DNA of 64,000 nucleotides from Mesocentrotus franciscanus (Eukaryota; Echinodermata; Echinoidea; Camarodonta; Strongylocentrotidae): positions 52,355,271 to 52,419,270 of the forward strand of contig CP137666.1 of assembly GCA_037976565.1 (NCBI GenBank). The letters are read 5' to 3'. This document shows positions 52,278 to 62,954 of the stretch, piece after piece (the first letter of the stretch is position 1; each line of letters starts with the position of its first letter). Both the position numbers and the translations under genes were made by a program. The notes under the pieces were generated by a model that was not told where the DNA came from, ran no database searches, and worked only from the letters and a program-made list of their open reading frames with translations.

Positions 52278-53263
52278 GGTCTCCCGCTTTGATGGTATTG
52301 TATACGAAGAAGAAGTAGACAGGCGCGTGATGCATGATTTAAAGTTGTTAATGAGCATTAATGTTTACTTCCTCGTAGTCAATATAACTCATTATCAGTG
52401 TAAAATTAAAATTTTGTCGTAGGTACTTGTTTAATTTGTATTTAGCTTTCCACAATTTGTCATCATCAGAGCAGCCCTGACCTACGTTCTTCCCCTTTAT
52501 CTCTTTCCCTCATACTCCTTTTGTTCTGTCCTTACTCATTCTTACCCATTCAGCCTTGCCTGCCATGGCAACCTCTCTCACTCATGATTTTCCAGCCTTT
52601 AACTCACTTGACACCTGACACTATCTCTCTTCCCCTCCATTCGTTACTTTCGTTTATTGCAAACTTGTGATTTGTAATTATTGTTACTTTCCTATTGTAA
52701 AACATGGCAGCCATCTTGGAAGATGTAATAAAATAAACATACAAGACAGTAAATGCACCTCAAGTCTTGAAACATATAGGACCGATTTTTTTGTGTTTGT
52801 GTCTTATGTTTATGGCCATTATGTTTGGATTTAATATTTTTGATCAGGGACGAGCTGGGCTCGTAATCGACCTTGAATACCAAGTACTCTGACTCCGTAA
52901 CTTCATCCAAGACGGGATGCTCGACCTGAGAAGTAGAACCAACTCGACGTTCGAACTCGCGACCCATGTAACTTCATCTCGCAGCGAGTTTTCTTTTAAT
53001 ATTTTGAGCCCACCGATGTACGTATTCGTTTAAGTAACCTCATTGGATGGATTCAGCATTGTATTTTTAATCATATATTTCATTTTTTTACGCTTGTAAA
53101 AAAACAAGTCATATATTTGTGATGTTTTTTTCAATACTCTATATTTAGCACTGTGCTCTGCATTAACTTATTTTCCATTATACATACAGATGTGCAAAGT
53201 AGCCTTTCTTAGATTTGTGATAACTATAAATCATTACATCAGAATCCAACTTATCATTAGACG

Positions 53264-53415
53264 CAGACATTTTTTCCTCTGACATTTTTACCTCTGACAT
53301 TTTTACCTCTGACATTTTTACCTCTGACATTTTTACCTCTGACATTTTTACCTCTGACATTTTTTCCTCTGACATTTTTTCCTCCGACATTTTTACCTCT
53401 GACATTTTTACACCG
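53264..53415. repeat. 15-bp minisatellite
   Basis: About ten units of TGACATTTTTACCTC, some with TTTTTTCCTC, in a plus-strand reading. Because the unit is a multiple of three, the minus strand shows a frame repeating KMSEV/KMSEE. It lies next to (AAT)n at 53514. Confidence 0.9.
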
Positions 53416-53513
53416 AGCCGCGAGGAATTCCATAATTTCACTAGTGGCTTGAAATAGTGCATGATAATTATATTTGTTTTATATTTTTTCAAACCAGCCT
53501 TCATAAAAATAAT

Positions 53514-53517
53514 AAAA

Positions 53518-53549
<32 letters not shown>
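53514..53549. repeat. (AAT)n microsatellite
   Basis: About 12 ATA/ATT-type units, 100 bp after the 15-bp minisatellite. Confidence 0.9.
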
Positions 53550-53747
53550 TTCTGTCACCGAGGAATCCAAAAATTCAAGACCGAAAGCTAGCGCTATACA
53601 AGTACTGCAGTAGTGTAGTGCAGTTACTGCGGCTTAGCGTAAATTGCAGAGCGTGAGCGCCGTGACACCGCGGGAGTTGCCCGCTGGAGGCATTTGAAAT
53701 CACGCTCGCTGAATGCATGCACAGTAGTGTCTTGGAAGAAACTATCT

Positions 53748-54077
53748 ATGACGCTCCAGCATGAGATGGATGACCCGGAGAAACAGGAGGAGGAACAGGA
53801 GCTGAAGGGGAATATTGAGAAGTATTCGAGAAATCTGGAGGTTGGGGGTGATGGAGGGGAGGTGAAGATGGTAGGAGTGCTAGATGATCCAGGAGGGGAT
53901 AGAGGAATAGTAAGAAGAGGAGGAGATGGAAATGAAGCCAAAGAGAGAAGAGAGGATGAATTGAACCCAGCGATGGTGAAACTCATGAAAGAGCAACTGA
54001 CATCTCAGAGAGGCACAGGTAATTATGAGAAAGAGCAGAGACTAGGTATTGATGATCCTGAGGATAAAGGTTTGGAA
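53748..54077 (+). CDS. Unrecognised acidic open frame, possible 5' exon
   Basis: An open frame running 53694-54170 contains a better-placed ATG at 53748 (MTLQHEMDDPEKQ). The product is very acidic and Gly/Glu/Asp-rich, with no domain I recognise. About 110 bases of GC-rich sequence precede it, unlike the AT-rich surroundings. A good splice donor consensus (GAAG then gtaagtac) ends the suggested exon, and a weaker donor lies near 54017. No partner exon was found within a few kb downstream. It could be a lineage-specific gene's first exon or a chance open frame. It lies in the interval between the two segmental duplication copies and is absent from both. Confidence 0.3.
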
Positions 54078-54485
54078 GGTAAGTACTTAGAAGGGCATGA
54101 TACAAGAAGTCGAGACATTTGGCCCGGTGATGGGAATGGTATTGAGGAAGAAATTGATGATAAAACGTGAAGCGGAAGTAGTAGGAATCATACGTTGTTG
54201 GAAGATATTGTATTCCACCATGATTTCAGTCATTAATTCAGTACAGCCTTGTGGTGATGTGATAATCAACTTTCAATGGAATAATGGTATTGAAACTGAC
54301 TCATAGCAGGCCAGAAATGATTATTCCGAACTATCCAGAATGATTATTGAGAAATGTCCATTCTAGAACATGTTACTGAATCAGGAAGTATTTTCCACGA
54401 AATCAAATCTAAATACAGATAATACATCTTCTTGCTCACATGATATTTGAAACTGTGTATTCCTAAGTTCAAGAATAGAAAGTGG

Positions 54486-54566
54486 TAATAATACATCTGT
54501 AAAGCGCTTAGAGACATCGTTGACGTATTAAGCGCTAAATAAAAGCGGAATATTATTATTATTAAT
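54486..54566 (+). mobile_element. SINE/LINE-like 3' tail
   Basis: TGTAAAGCGCTTAGAGACAT, then ATTAAGCGCTAAATAAA and (TTA)n: the same type of ending as the minus-strand copy near 20342, but in plus orientation. No clear 5' part was identified. Confidence 0.55.
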
Positions 54567-54899
54567 TTAGGAACAATAAAATGCAAGTGGGTAACTATGG
54601 CGGGCGACAAAATATACACGAAATGGTGCTTGACGTTTCCGCTTGTGCTTGTCTATACAAGTAGGATCACTCATATTCATGATCGGGTAGTTTATTGTTA
54701 TGCTTGTACAACCAGGAAATGTTTCATTGGCAATGAAGTACACTGGCAGTTACCTTGAGTGGTACTCGTTGAAATTGGCTATAGGGGAATTGTTTGTGTC
54801 TGCGTGGTGATGAGGAAAATGTGGATAAGGTGTCATTTTTATGGAGAGAATATGAAAAATGTTTCAAGAGGGAATTTCTAGGATTATACCATGCCAATA

Positions 54900-55095
54900 C
54901 TTGACTGCTAAGATAGCAAGTGAATGTCAAGTGACCTTTTGTTCTATAGCTCCAAGTCCTATCCGAGGGACTTGTAGTTGTAGTTGTGATTGTAGATTAA
55001 AGCCTTACCATCATGCACTAGCAAATCAATTTGGTTTCGAACCGAGGATCTCCTAGATACCAGTCCACTGCTCTACCACTCAGTCAGGTACATGT
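54900..55095 (-). mobile_element. tRNA-derived SINE-like sequence
   Basis: On the minus strand an A-box-like TGACTGAGTGG (55076-55086) and a B-box-like GGTTCGAAACC (55033-55043) stand at the spacing of a tRNA promoter. The T-arm and acceptor stem do not pair, so it is not a working tRNA. The body toward 54900 and its end are approximate. Confidence 0.5.
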
Positions 55096-58000
55096 CATGC
55101 CAGTGTATGGCCCCATGCAGCTACCCTAGGTTTTGAAGTACATGCCAAACTACTTTCCTGCAATGGTCTGAGCATGAATGACATTTTCCAGGTACCTAAA
55201 TGACTGATGCCCTTTACATGATTTGAAAAAAAAATTACATGTTTTATATAGAATAGAATAGAATATAAATCATCAACTATTATTATCATTTATCATGTAA
55301 TTAATGTAAGTTCCATTATCCAATACCCATGTAATTAGATTCTCTTTTTCAATGTCATGCAAAATGTGTTATATTATTATGATTGTGCAATTATGGGATA
55401 TGCAATAAACTTTTCAAATGTGTAAATATTAAAAGGAATATTTTGAATTTGTACATATCTTTAACAAAATAGAGAGATCCATTTTTGGACGAGAGTGTAT
55501 GGCCAGTATTGAAAGAGTAATTGAAACTTTGCCAAATTCAAGCTTTCTAATAAAGAAATCAATTGTACTGACAATGAGTATTATTTGTAAAATGTATTAG
55601 AAAAGGAAAGGAAAATATTTTCCTATTAAACTTGCAGTTTGAAAATATATTCATTTAGAAGTGTTGCCGTGATTGCCTATTTCTTTTTATCCATTGCCAA
55701 ACTAAAAGCGTTTTATCCTCATTGTGAATTGAAAGTGTATAATTTGAGTTGTTGTATTGTATTCTCTATTTTTTAGGGGCCCTGTACCTCAGAATTGAGA
55801 CCAGTAATTGTTATGCTTTCATGCCTAATATATCCTATGGATGTTGAGCGTACTGAGCCATACCCCTCACCTATGATGTTAATCTGAATCTCTTTTTTTG
55901 TTAATGAATATGATATTTAATGTATATCATATATAGTATTATGAAAGTGGGAACAACAGCATGTTTATTGTTTACAAATGTATATTTTTTTGATGATGCC
56001 ATTGTGACTTTAAGTGATATACAATTCTTGTAATGAATCACTCTCATTTTTGTTCAGTCACTGACATGGGTATCATGAGGTACAATAGGTGATCTATTTT
56101 GAGAAATGGCCTTTTGGTTTGGGATAATGGGTCAAAATATTACCAAAAACATGACTTCTTGAAAGGTATAATATTCAAGATACAAAAAGTCATGATGATA
56201 ATCCATTTCATTAAAATGTATTGTGGGATTAATGTTTATTATCAATTATTGTTATGTACAACATTGAAAGTATTTAGTTTAAAATATCAAACTGCGTTTT
56301 TTTTTAAATGCTTTTGGTAAGTGGAAATCGTCATGTGACTATCACGTTGAAGTTATGATCTTAACATGGTAGCTGTGTTAAAAGCATCTTTTAAGTTGTT
56401 ATGTTTTATTACGTAAAAATGGTCAAGGCTGTAAGATGGCAGCCTCTTTGTACCGCACACTCTGCCTCTTTCTTCACCATTTTCATCTCATTATTTCTCC
56501 CTTTACTCCTCTATCTCTCTTTTCTCTTCCTACCTAACACCACCCCCTCTTAAGCACCCAAACCATAGACCCAAACCAACAAACGCACACGTTTACGCAC
56601 GCGCACACACACCCACACACATTACGCCTCTTCTTTTGTCATCTCCCTCTCCTTAAATGAACGCTCCCTGTCTTTATGCCTGAGAACAGCATGAATTGTG
56701 CTCTATAATCTCTTAGCATCTGATTAAATATAGGCCCTACCAATAATTGTTTACAGAGATGTATGAAAAAGACGAAATTGGTAGTGCCTGTTCATAATGT
56801 TAACTATATGACCTGATATCCCATTTGCATGAACCTGTATCCGTTTTCTCGACATTTCCTCCACCAAAACATTAGGGAATTTTGTATGTGTTCCTTTGTC
56901 TTCAAAATTTGAACAAGGAAATGTAATGCAGATGAAAAAAAATGAAAGCGGCTTTCTCCGCTGTAATGCGTTGTGTCACGGTCTATTGAATTGACTCAGA
57001 TTACATATAATTTTGGTCTTGTTTCTGCTTTGTCGATTAAAGGTGATGTTTTATTACCATAATGTTGATAACTCACCGCTATGTACTTCATAATTTTGTG
57101 TCATTTTTACAACACGCATCACTGTAATGTTGAGAGCTTGAAGAAACAATATGGATTGATTACTTTATCTTAATTATGCTTTCCACCCCCCCCCCCGAAG
57201 AAATACCTCACGAGACATGACTGCATATTCAGTCAAGTCCCTTCGAAGGTGGTTTCCCTTAGTTCGGTGTAAACGTTCGATTTAAATTATTTAATGGAGG
57301 AGGGATACCCTCCCTTATTAATGGGACAAAGGTGAATTCTCCTTCCCCCACCCCCAAGAGATAACTTACAATGCACAAACAATCTACATGTGCAAACGAC
57401 TCTTGTTCGGGCAGCCGGACCGGAATAGGGGGCGGGTGGGGGCAGGGCAGTGAGTAAGTGTTTTTAGGTATTTCAAAAACTTCAAAATGGCACCTCATCA
57501 TCAAATAGTGCCCTTGAAACTAGCCAATTTCCAGCTTCAGCCTAAGTATGGCCCAAGGAGTCAGGAACTTCCTGGTATCTTTTCCGGTGCCAAGTTTATC
57601 TGTACATTGTGTATATGAAAACGTTGATTTTAAGGGAGTTTTTGTGATAGACATCTGACATCATGTTTATTGTTCATTCGCACCATAAGGCCTGCATGTG
57701 CTCATATAACAAAATTCTGCGTTACTTTTCCTGTTGACAATGCATTTCTAAAGAGGAGCATCTATTTCACACGATGATCAGACCACACACGTTTAGACGC
57801 TATCCTATATTAATGAGTACAGAAAACAACAATTTTGTGCTTTATGCTTAGTTATTTGCAATTTTAATTATTTACTTCCGATTTCAGTCTACAGGTTGCG
57901 CGGGATAAAAAATGGTTCGATAATACGCTCACTTTATTGAAATATCATCCATCTGAGTAGATACATTTTTATCAACAAATATAATGAACACATACCATGT

Positions 58001-58131
58001 TGAAGATAATACATTGTATTCTTACTTTTCTTTCATGAAATATCTAATAAGGTAGACCCTACTTTAATAAGCTTGCTTCTCATAATTCTCATTAGCGATC
58101 AAGACTGAGGATTCATAGATGTCTTCTTTAA

Positions 58132-58650
58132 AGATACTATGTCCCTTTTGCAGCCAACATCAAATTCTGTAGAACTTTGCAGGAATTATGAATATGTCAT
58201 GTATGTCCTATCTGTGAAATTTAAACGTTAGCAGTGTCCTAATATTCAAATAATGCAAGGAAACCCGTTTACTTGCTAGACTTCACTGTCAGACACTATT
58301 GAGTGACTGACTGGCTTTTTTAACATACATAAAATGAGGCGTAAAGGGTATATGAGCATTTGTCTACATCAATAACCCACTTCTTGTAATGGCCAAAATT
58401 AAATTGATTGAATCTTTGCGCAGCATAAAACATACGACCATTCGGTACAATGGTCTGAAAAATCAGACTATTACTTACTGGCTCTATAGCTCCTAAGTCG
58501 ATTCGACAACTAATAGTCGTTATTTTCCCACTTAAAGACATTTTCAAGCCCCGCCTTTTTTAGGGAAGTTCTAAATTAGTATTGTCTTTAAAATGCCGTT
58601 GGAATTTATCCTTTTCATTTTTTTTTGCCTGCAAATGGGACGTACTACCC
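58132..58650. mobile_element. piggyBac-like MITE 2 (519 bp)
   Basis: The left end AGATACTATGTCCC and right end GGGACGTACTACCC form imperfect inverted termini that continue into (C)TTTTGCAG and CTGCAAATG. TTAA flanks both sides (58128-58131 and 58651-58654). Copy A lacks it and reads cttcttgaatatt at the matching place (about 46772), consistent with a mutated empty site. Its termini differ from those of MITE 1, so it is a separate family. A short minus-strand open frame inside is not recognisable. Confidence 0.75.
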
Positions 58651-59587
58651 TTAATATGTTCTCCCTTGCGTCGTGTATCCAAGGTCGCTAAAGACATAAC
58701 AAACCATGACATTGCGTAATCCTTTCAAATGTCATGATTATAAACCGATTTAGACAATCCAGATTAAGACGGATTTCTTCCGTTCCTGACGAAAGCTCGA
58801 AATTAACTATTTTTTTTACATAGTGCACAAATTTACACAATATTTTACAATTTGAAACATTTCATAATCCAAAGACTGAGTAAAAGCTTGTTAAACAAAT
58901 TACATAATGACAATGCATGGTACAAAATGTAAGGTCACCAACGAGCAATCAATGCCTACGACTTTAAAAGTAAGCAGAGGCAATCAACTTACTTCTACCT
59001 TGCAGAAATAAAGAAATCAAACCATTTCATCAGATTACATTTTTTTTTTTTTTTACAGAATCTTACGTACACGGCATTCTAAGGCTTCGGCTCTTGATAG
59101 GAATTTACAAAAAGAAACTAATTATAATTTAAATCTGTTTTATCTTACTTCTCTTTTTAACTTCGAAACATAGTTTAGTATGAGTTTTCATTACAACCAA
59201 CATAATCATATCGCCGTAAACACTTAAGAAAACAGTTGTACTTTTTGTACACTCCAAACGTTGGTATTATCTATAGAGTCATTAACAGATTCCTGAACTT
59301 GTCACACCAGCAGATAACTTTGAGTTGTTCGTATAAGCATGATTTTATATCTCCTTTTAAAGTGTTAGTAAAAACATTTACTATTAAAAAAGATGCTTAA
59401 CACTCTAATAGCAGCCGATGTTGTGACAAGATTTAAACAACTTCTCGGAATCCCTTTTTCCTTTCATGTTTTATATAAGATTTTATGCTACACAAAGTGG
59501 CTTCAATTTTTAGACGTTTAGAGCCTTCCCCAATAATCATCTTCAGGTAAATCTTATGTCAAAATGTAACAAATATTGTTCATTATT

Positions 59588-60415
59588 ATCTATAGAAGGC
59601 TTTCAAGTGGTACAATAAATCAGTATATTTAATATCTTTAGTGGATTACCCGGATGACTGATCAGTATTGTTTTCGTATTGCTCAGTCATCCGGGAACTT
59701 CAACTATCGATGTCGATATCACACAAAAACAAAGTCATATTTACCGAGGTAAGTCAATTTTTTTTTTCGCTAGTCAGCCTGATATAGATAATAATGATAG
59801 TATTGTATGGCTTTGTTTTCGTATGATACAAGAATATATTGCTCTCGCTATGACAATATTCTTGTATCACGCTCAAAGCCAGGGGCGGCGATCCGGGGGA
59901 ACGGGGGGGGGGGGCACGTCCCCTTAATTTGTTTAGGGGGGGTCGTTCCCCCCAGAAAATTTGAAAAGTGCAAAAAAAATGTATAGCAAATACTGACTAA
60001 AGACTGCAACACTTTTAGGCTCTGGAGGGCCCAAGAGTGCAGCGTTAAGACTAATAAAAATGCAAAAATCTTCTCGCTCGGTCGCTACGCTCCCTCGCAT
60101 AATATCCTTCAAAATGTACAAGTAATATTGTAGAAAATCTGTATTCTGTTGGTATCACGTAAGCACGTTTATATGTTTACAATATTAAGAGATTATAGAA
60201 ATAGATCAGTGCTACAAAAATGAATATTCCGCTTGCTCTTTTAAGGAGTCCCTTCCTGCTAATTTTTTAATACAACAAAACTTCAAAAATCTGTGAGGGG
60301 GTAGTCACCTTCGCCCCTCTCGTTCACCATGCTCCCTCGTCCCTCGCAGTTCGTCCCCACCCCCGGTCATGAAAAGATATTGCCGCCCCTGCTCAAAGCC
60401 ATCCAATCATATAAA
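59588..60415. mobile_element. Composite insertion in copy B enclosing the hAT element
   Basis: Copy A reads continuously across this place (about 48640-48652). Outside the hAT element the block is AT-rich with two short palindromes: CCCGGATGACTGA with its complement (about 59649-59695), and TGATACAAGAATAT with its complement (about 59824-59869). It looks like an older insertion into which the hAT element later jumped. The outer boundaries are approximate and the type is unknown. Confidence 0.5.
59880..60391. mobile_element. hAT-like non-autonomous transposon (512 bp)
   Basis: The termini CAGGGGCGGC and GCCGCCCCTG are perfect inverted repeats. An 8-bp target duplication CTCAAAGC flanks both ends (59872-59879 and 60392-60399). 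The 8-bp duplication and the CAGGGGCGG terminus fit the hAT superfamily. The interior has no transposase frame and includes G-rich and CTCGCTCGG-type stretches. Confidence 0.85.
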
Positions 60416-60587
60416 TATTGATTCGTAAATCGGCTACGTGCCTTTAGGCGACAAAATTTTAAGATTTTGATTTGATGAAATCAAAGTTCAAAGCAATTTA
60501 CCCTTGAACAACAAGAAAATTCGAATTTGAATAGTTTAACAAAAAATAATGATTAACAAATTTATATATTCGTGTTTTGTTCTTTAT

Positions 60588-61937
60588 CTAATCAACCTCG
60601 ACATACAACGCATCAACATTGACTACCTCATCCGTTGGCAAGGTTGGTCTCTGTCCTGCTTCTGGAGTGGCCTTCAAGGTATTCATCTTGGGTCCTTTAT
60701 CTGGCATGTCATAGAGCGGAATCTCCTCTGCATCAAACCCCGATCCTGACATCTTGACATCGTCATACTGGTCCCCTTGCTGACGGGTACCCCTGATCTG
60801 CTCGTGTTGAGTGATGACAGCACTGTTGCCATAGAGATGATCTGAATTGGAAGATCCATCAGTAACATTTGATGTTGATTTTGACTCACGATTGGTTCCC
60901 CTCAATTCTACAATGGAAGTGGCATACTCTGGACCCTTCCGAGATCCATTTTCAACCGATTCGTAACAAACTTCAGGATGCACCTTTTTAATCGATGCAT
61001 TGCCAATGTCTTTATTTTCTTGTCGATCTTTCGTTTTCTTACATCGCAGAACAATGATTACAATCAGTATCAGAATGAAAACAGAACCAAGAATGACGAT
61101 AATCAGGGTTATATTGCCATCACTCGTGGTTTTGTCCGAGCTGGCATTCTTGTTCGTTGTTGAGGGATGTTGTGTTGTAGAAATGGATGTAGGTCTACCG
61201 ACGGGCTTTCTTGAAGCTGTATATGATAATGTCAATGGTCTATTTTGCGATGTTTGTTTCAACGAAGTCGTTGGTAGCGTAATCATAGGAGAGGAGGGTG
61301 ACGTGGGCTGAGTTGATAGCATGCATGTGATCCTCGACTCGGTCTCAATTTGCACATAGAATTCTGAACGAAGCCTGTTTAATTCAGTCAAAGTAATCGA
61401 GAAAGAAAAGGCGCTCCCTTGAACTACAGCCGTCTTATATATGTTCCCGTTCAAAGTGATATTTTTAGAAAGCGCCTGGCTTGTCCTATAATTATCAAAA
61501 GTACAAATCACTTTAATTTTATCTGAATTTTTATGAGATGCTGTAATGCAATTACAACATCTAATGACACGTAAGTCATACGACTGAAGGACGGTTTTAT
61601 TATAATGCTCAAAACATTCGAAGGTAGCTGAATCATTAATTCTGATGTTAGAAATGCTTATGTTGTTAGACTCAGGATAGTTATTGTAGGTTACACCTTG
61701 TGTAAAACGAGGATCATTAATTACGACACCGTTCGAGTTGGCAATGAATGTTCCATTTCTAAACCAATTCTTGTAGTTATCATGAGGTTGATGGCAGCTT
61801 AATAGTGTGATATCATCTCCGATGTTAGCTAGTCTTAGTATAGTATCACCTTCCACTCTGCATGCAAGATCCACACAGAAAAGTACAACAAACACAGTGA
61901 CAAAAACACAAAACACCTGCGATCGAATGAACTCCAT
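60588..61937 (-). CDS. Ig-superfamily type I membrane receptor with tyrosine tail
   Basis: Single-exon frame of 449 residues from the Met at 61937; a Met 13 codons upstream (61976) is possible, and the numbers below use that longer 462-residue form. Signal peptide about 14-43; V-like Ig domain about 44-132 (C61, W71, DSATFEC ending C121); second domain about 133-220 (C158, C218); Ser/Thr-rich stalk 221-288; membrane segment about 289-310 followed by RCKKTK; cytoplasmic tail 311-462. Tail tyrosines: Y338 in VCYESV fits the ITIM consensus; Y382 in YGNS fits a YxN Grb2-type site; Y404 (YDDV) and Y458 (YVEV) are YxxV; Y351 and Y422 are less clear. Leader, both domains, membrane segment and tail lie in one exon, which is unusual for Ig receptors. 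A role in cell-surface recognition or immune signalling is inferred from architecture only. Confidence 0.8.
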   Translation of the reverse strand: MEFIRSQVFCVFVTVFVVLFCVDLACRVEGDTILRLANIGDDITLLSCHQPHDNYKNWFRNGTFIANSNGVVINDPRFTQGVTYNNYPESNNISISNIRINDSATFECFEHYNKTVLQSYDLRVIRCCNCITASHKNSDKIKVICTFDNYRTSQALSKNITLNGNIYKTAVVQGSAFSFSITLTELNRLRSEFYVQIETESRITCMLSTQPTSPSSPMITLPTTSLKQTSQNRPLTLSYTASRKPVGRPTSISTTQHPSTTNKNASSDKTTSDGNITLIIVILGSVFILILIVIIVLRCKKTKDRQENKDIGNASIKKVHPEVCYESVENGSRKGPEYATSIVELRGTNRESKSTSNVTDGSSNSDHLYGNSAVITQHEQIRGTRQQGDQYDDVKMSGSGFDAEEIPLYDMPDKGPKMNTLKATPEAGQRPTLPTDEVVNVDALYVEVD

Positions 61938-62954
61938 CTTGGAACCAAGTTTAGTGAATAATGATGAAAAATTCAATACTTAGAAGACAATATTGGATGT
62001 GCTTTCATCGCTACGGAACAATGTAAGTGAAGTTTTTTTTCGCGGCGTCATTCTAGTAACTGAAAGTATTGCTTTGATTTGTTAAAGACGGTGAAGTATC
62101 ACATTGACTGTTTGACCATTGTCTGCATTCGTTGATGTAGTTCCTGAACTCGATGGTGTATAACGGAACCAATATTTTGAAGTAGGTTGTGATGAAAAGT
62201 GCGTGCGCAGGATTGGGCCGATTTGAAAGAGGGAACTTTTTTCTTCTTCTTAACATAGTATTACGTATACGGCAATCATTTGTAACTAGGCTCGTATCAA
62301 ACTTAGAGGGCCCCCGCTTTGATGGTATTGTATACGAAGAAGAAGTAGACAGGCGCATGATTTATGATTTAAAGTTGTTAATGAACATGAATTTTTACCT
62401 CCTCGTAGTCGATATAACTGATTATCAGTGTAAGATTATAAGTTTAGTCGTATTAGGTACTTGTTTAATTTATATTTAGCTTTCCATACTCTATGATCAT
62501 CAGGGCAACCCTGACCTACATTCCTTCCCCTATCCCTTTCCATCATATTTCTTTTGTTCTGTCCTTGCTCATTCTCATTATATTCAACCTTTCCTGCCAT
62601 GGCAACCTCTCTCACTCTTGACTATCCAACCTTTAACTCACTTGACACCTGACATTCTCTCTCTTCCCTTTCATTCGTTACTTTCGTTTATTGCAAACTT
62701 GTGGTAATTGTTACTTTCATATTGTAAAACATGTCAGCCATCTTGACAGCAATTTTGGAAGTTCTAATAAAATTAACATACAAGTCAATGCACCTCAAGT
62801 CTTGAAACATGTAGGACCGATTTTTTTTTTTTGTGTGTGTTATGTTTATGGCCATTATGTTTGGATTTAATTTTTGATTACCCAGTAGCTTCTAAACTGT
62901 TACTCCGTAACGTCATCCAAGATGGGCCGGGAGACAAAAAGGAGGCATATTGCA

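Larger units (their letters stand above)
43589..52922 (+). repeat. Segmental duplication, copy A
   Basis: The sequence aligns colinearly, in the same orientation, with 55619-62930. The left boundary is near the shared motif cctattaaacttgca and the right boundary near actccgtaac-tcatccaag. It contains the soluble Ig gene. Relative to copy B it has three large extra blocks: a TTAA-flanked MITE (44315-44980), an inverted-repeat insertion (about 47034-47975) and a GGGGCAC-rich insertion (50321 to about 52277). Identity outside these blocks is high by eye; no percentage was computed. Confidence 0.85.
55619..62930 (+). repeat. Segmental duplication, copy B
   Basis: Direct partner of 43589-52922, starting 12.03 kb downstream of it. 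It contains the membrane Ig receptor gene. Relative to copy A it has a TTAA-flanked MITE (58132-58650) and a nested insertion (about 59588-60415) that includes a hAT-like element, as well as short local differences near 57420-57530. Once the private insertions are subtracted, the two copies are similar in length, roughly 5.8 and 6.0 kb. Confidence 0.85.

Noticed and set aside
53178..53570. 130-residue minus-strand frame with KMSEV repeats as a gene.
   Set aside because: It is composed mainly of a minisatellite and an (AAT)n run; only listed as a low-interest finding.
55030..55095. Working tRNA gene on the minus strand.
   Set aside because: A- and B-box-like motifs are present, but the T-stem and acceptor stem do not pair; a tRNA-derived SINE fits better.
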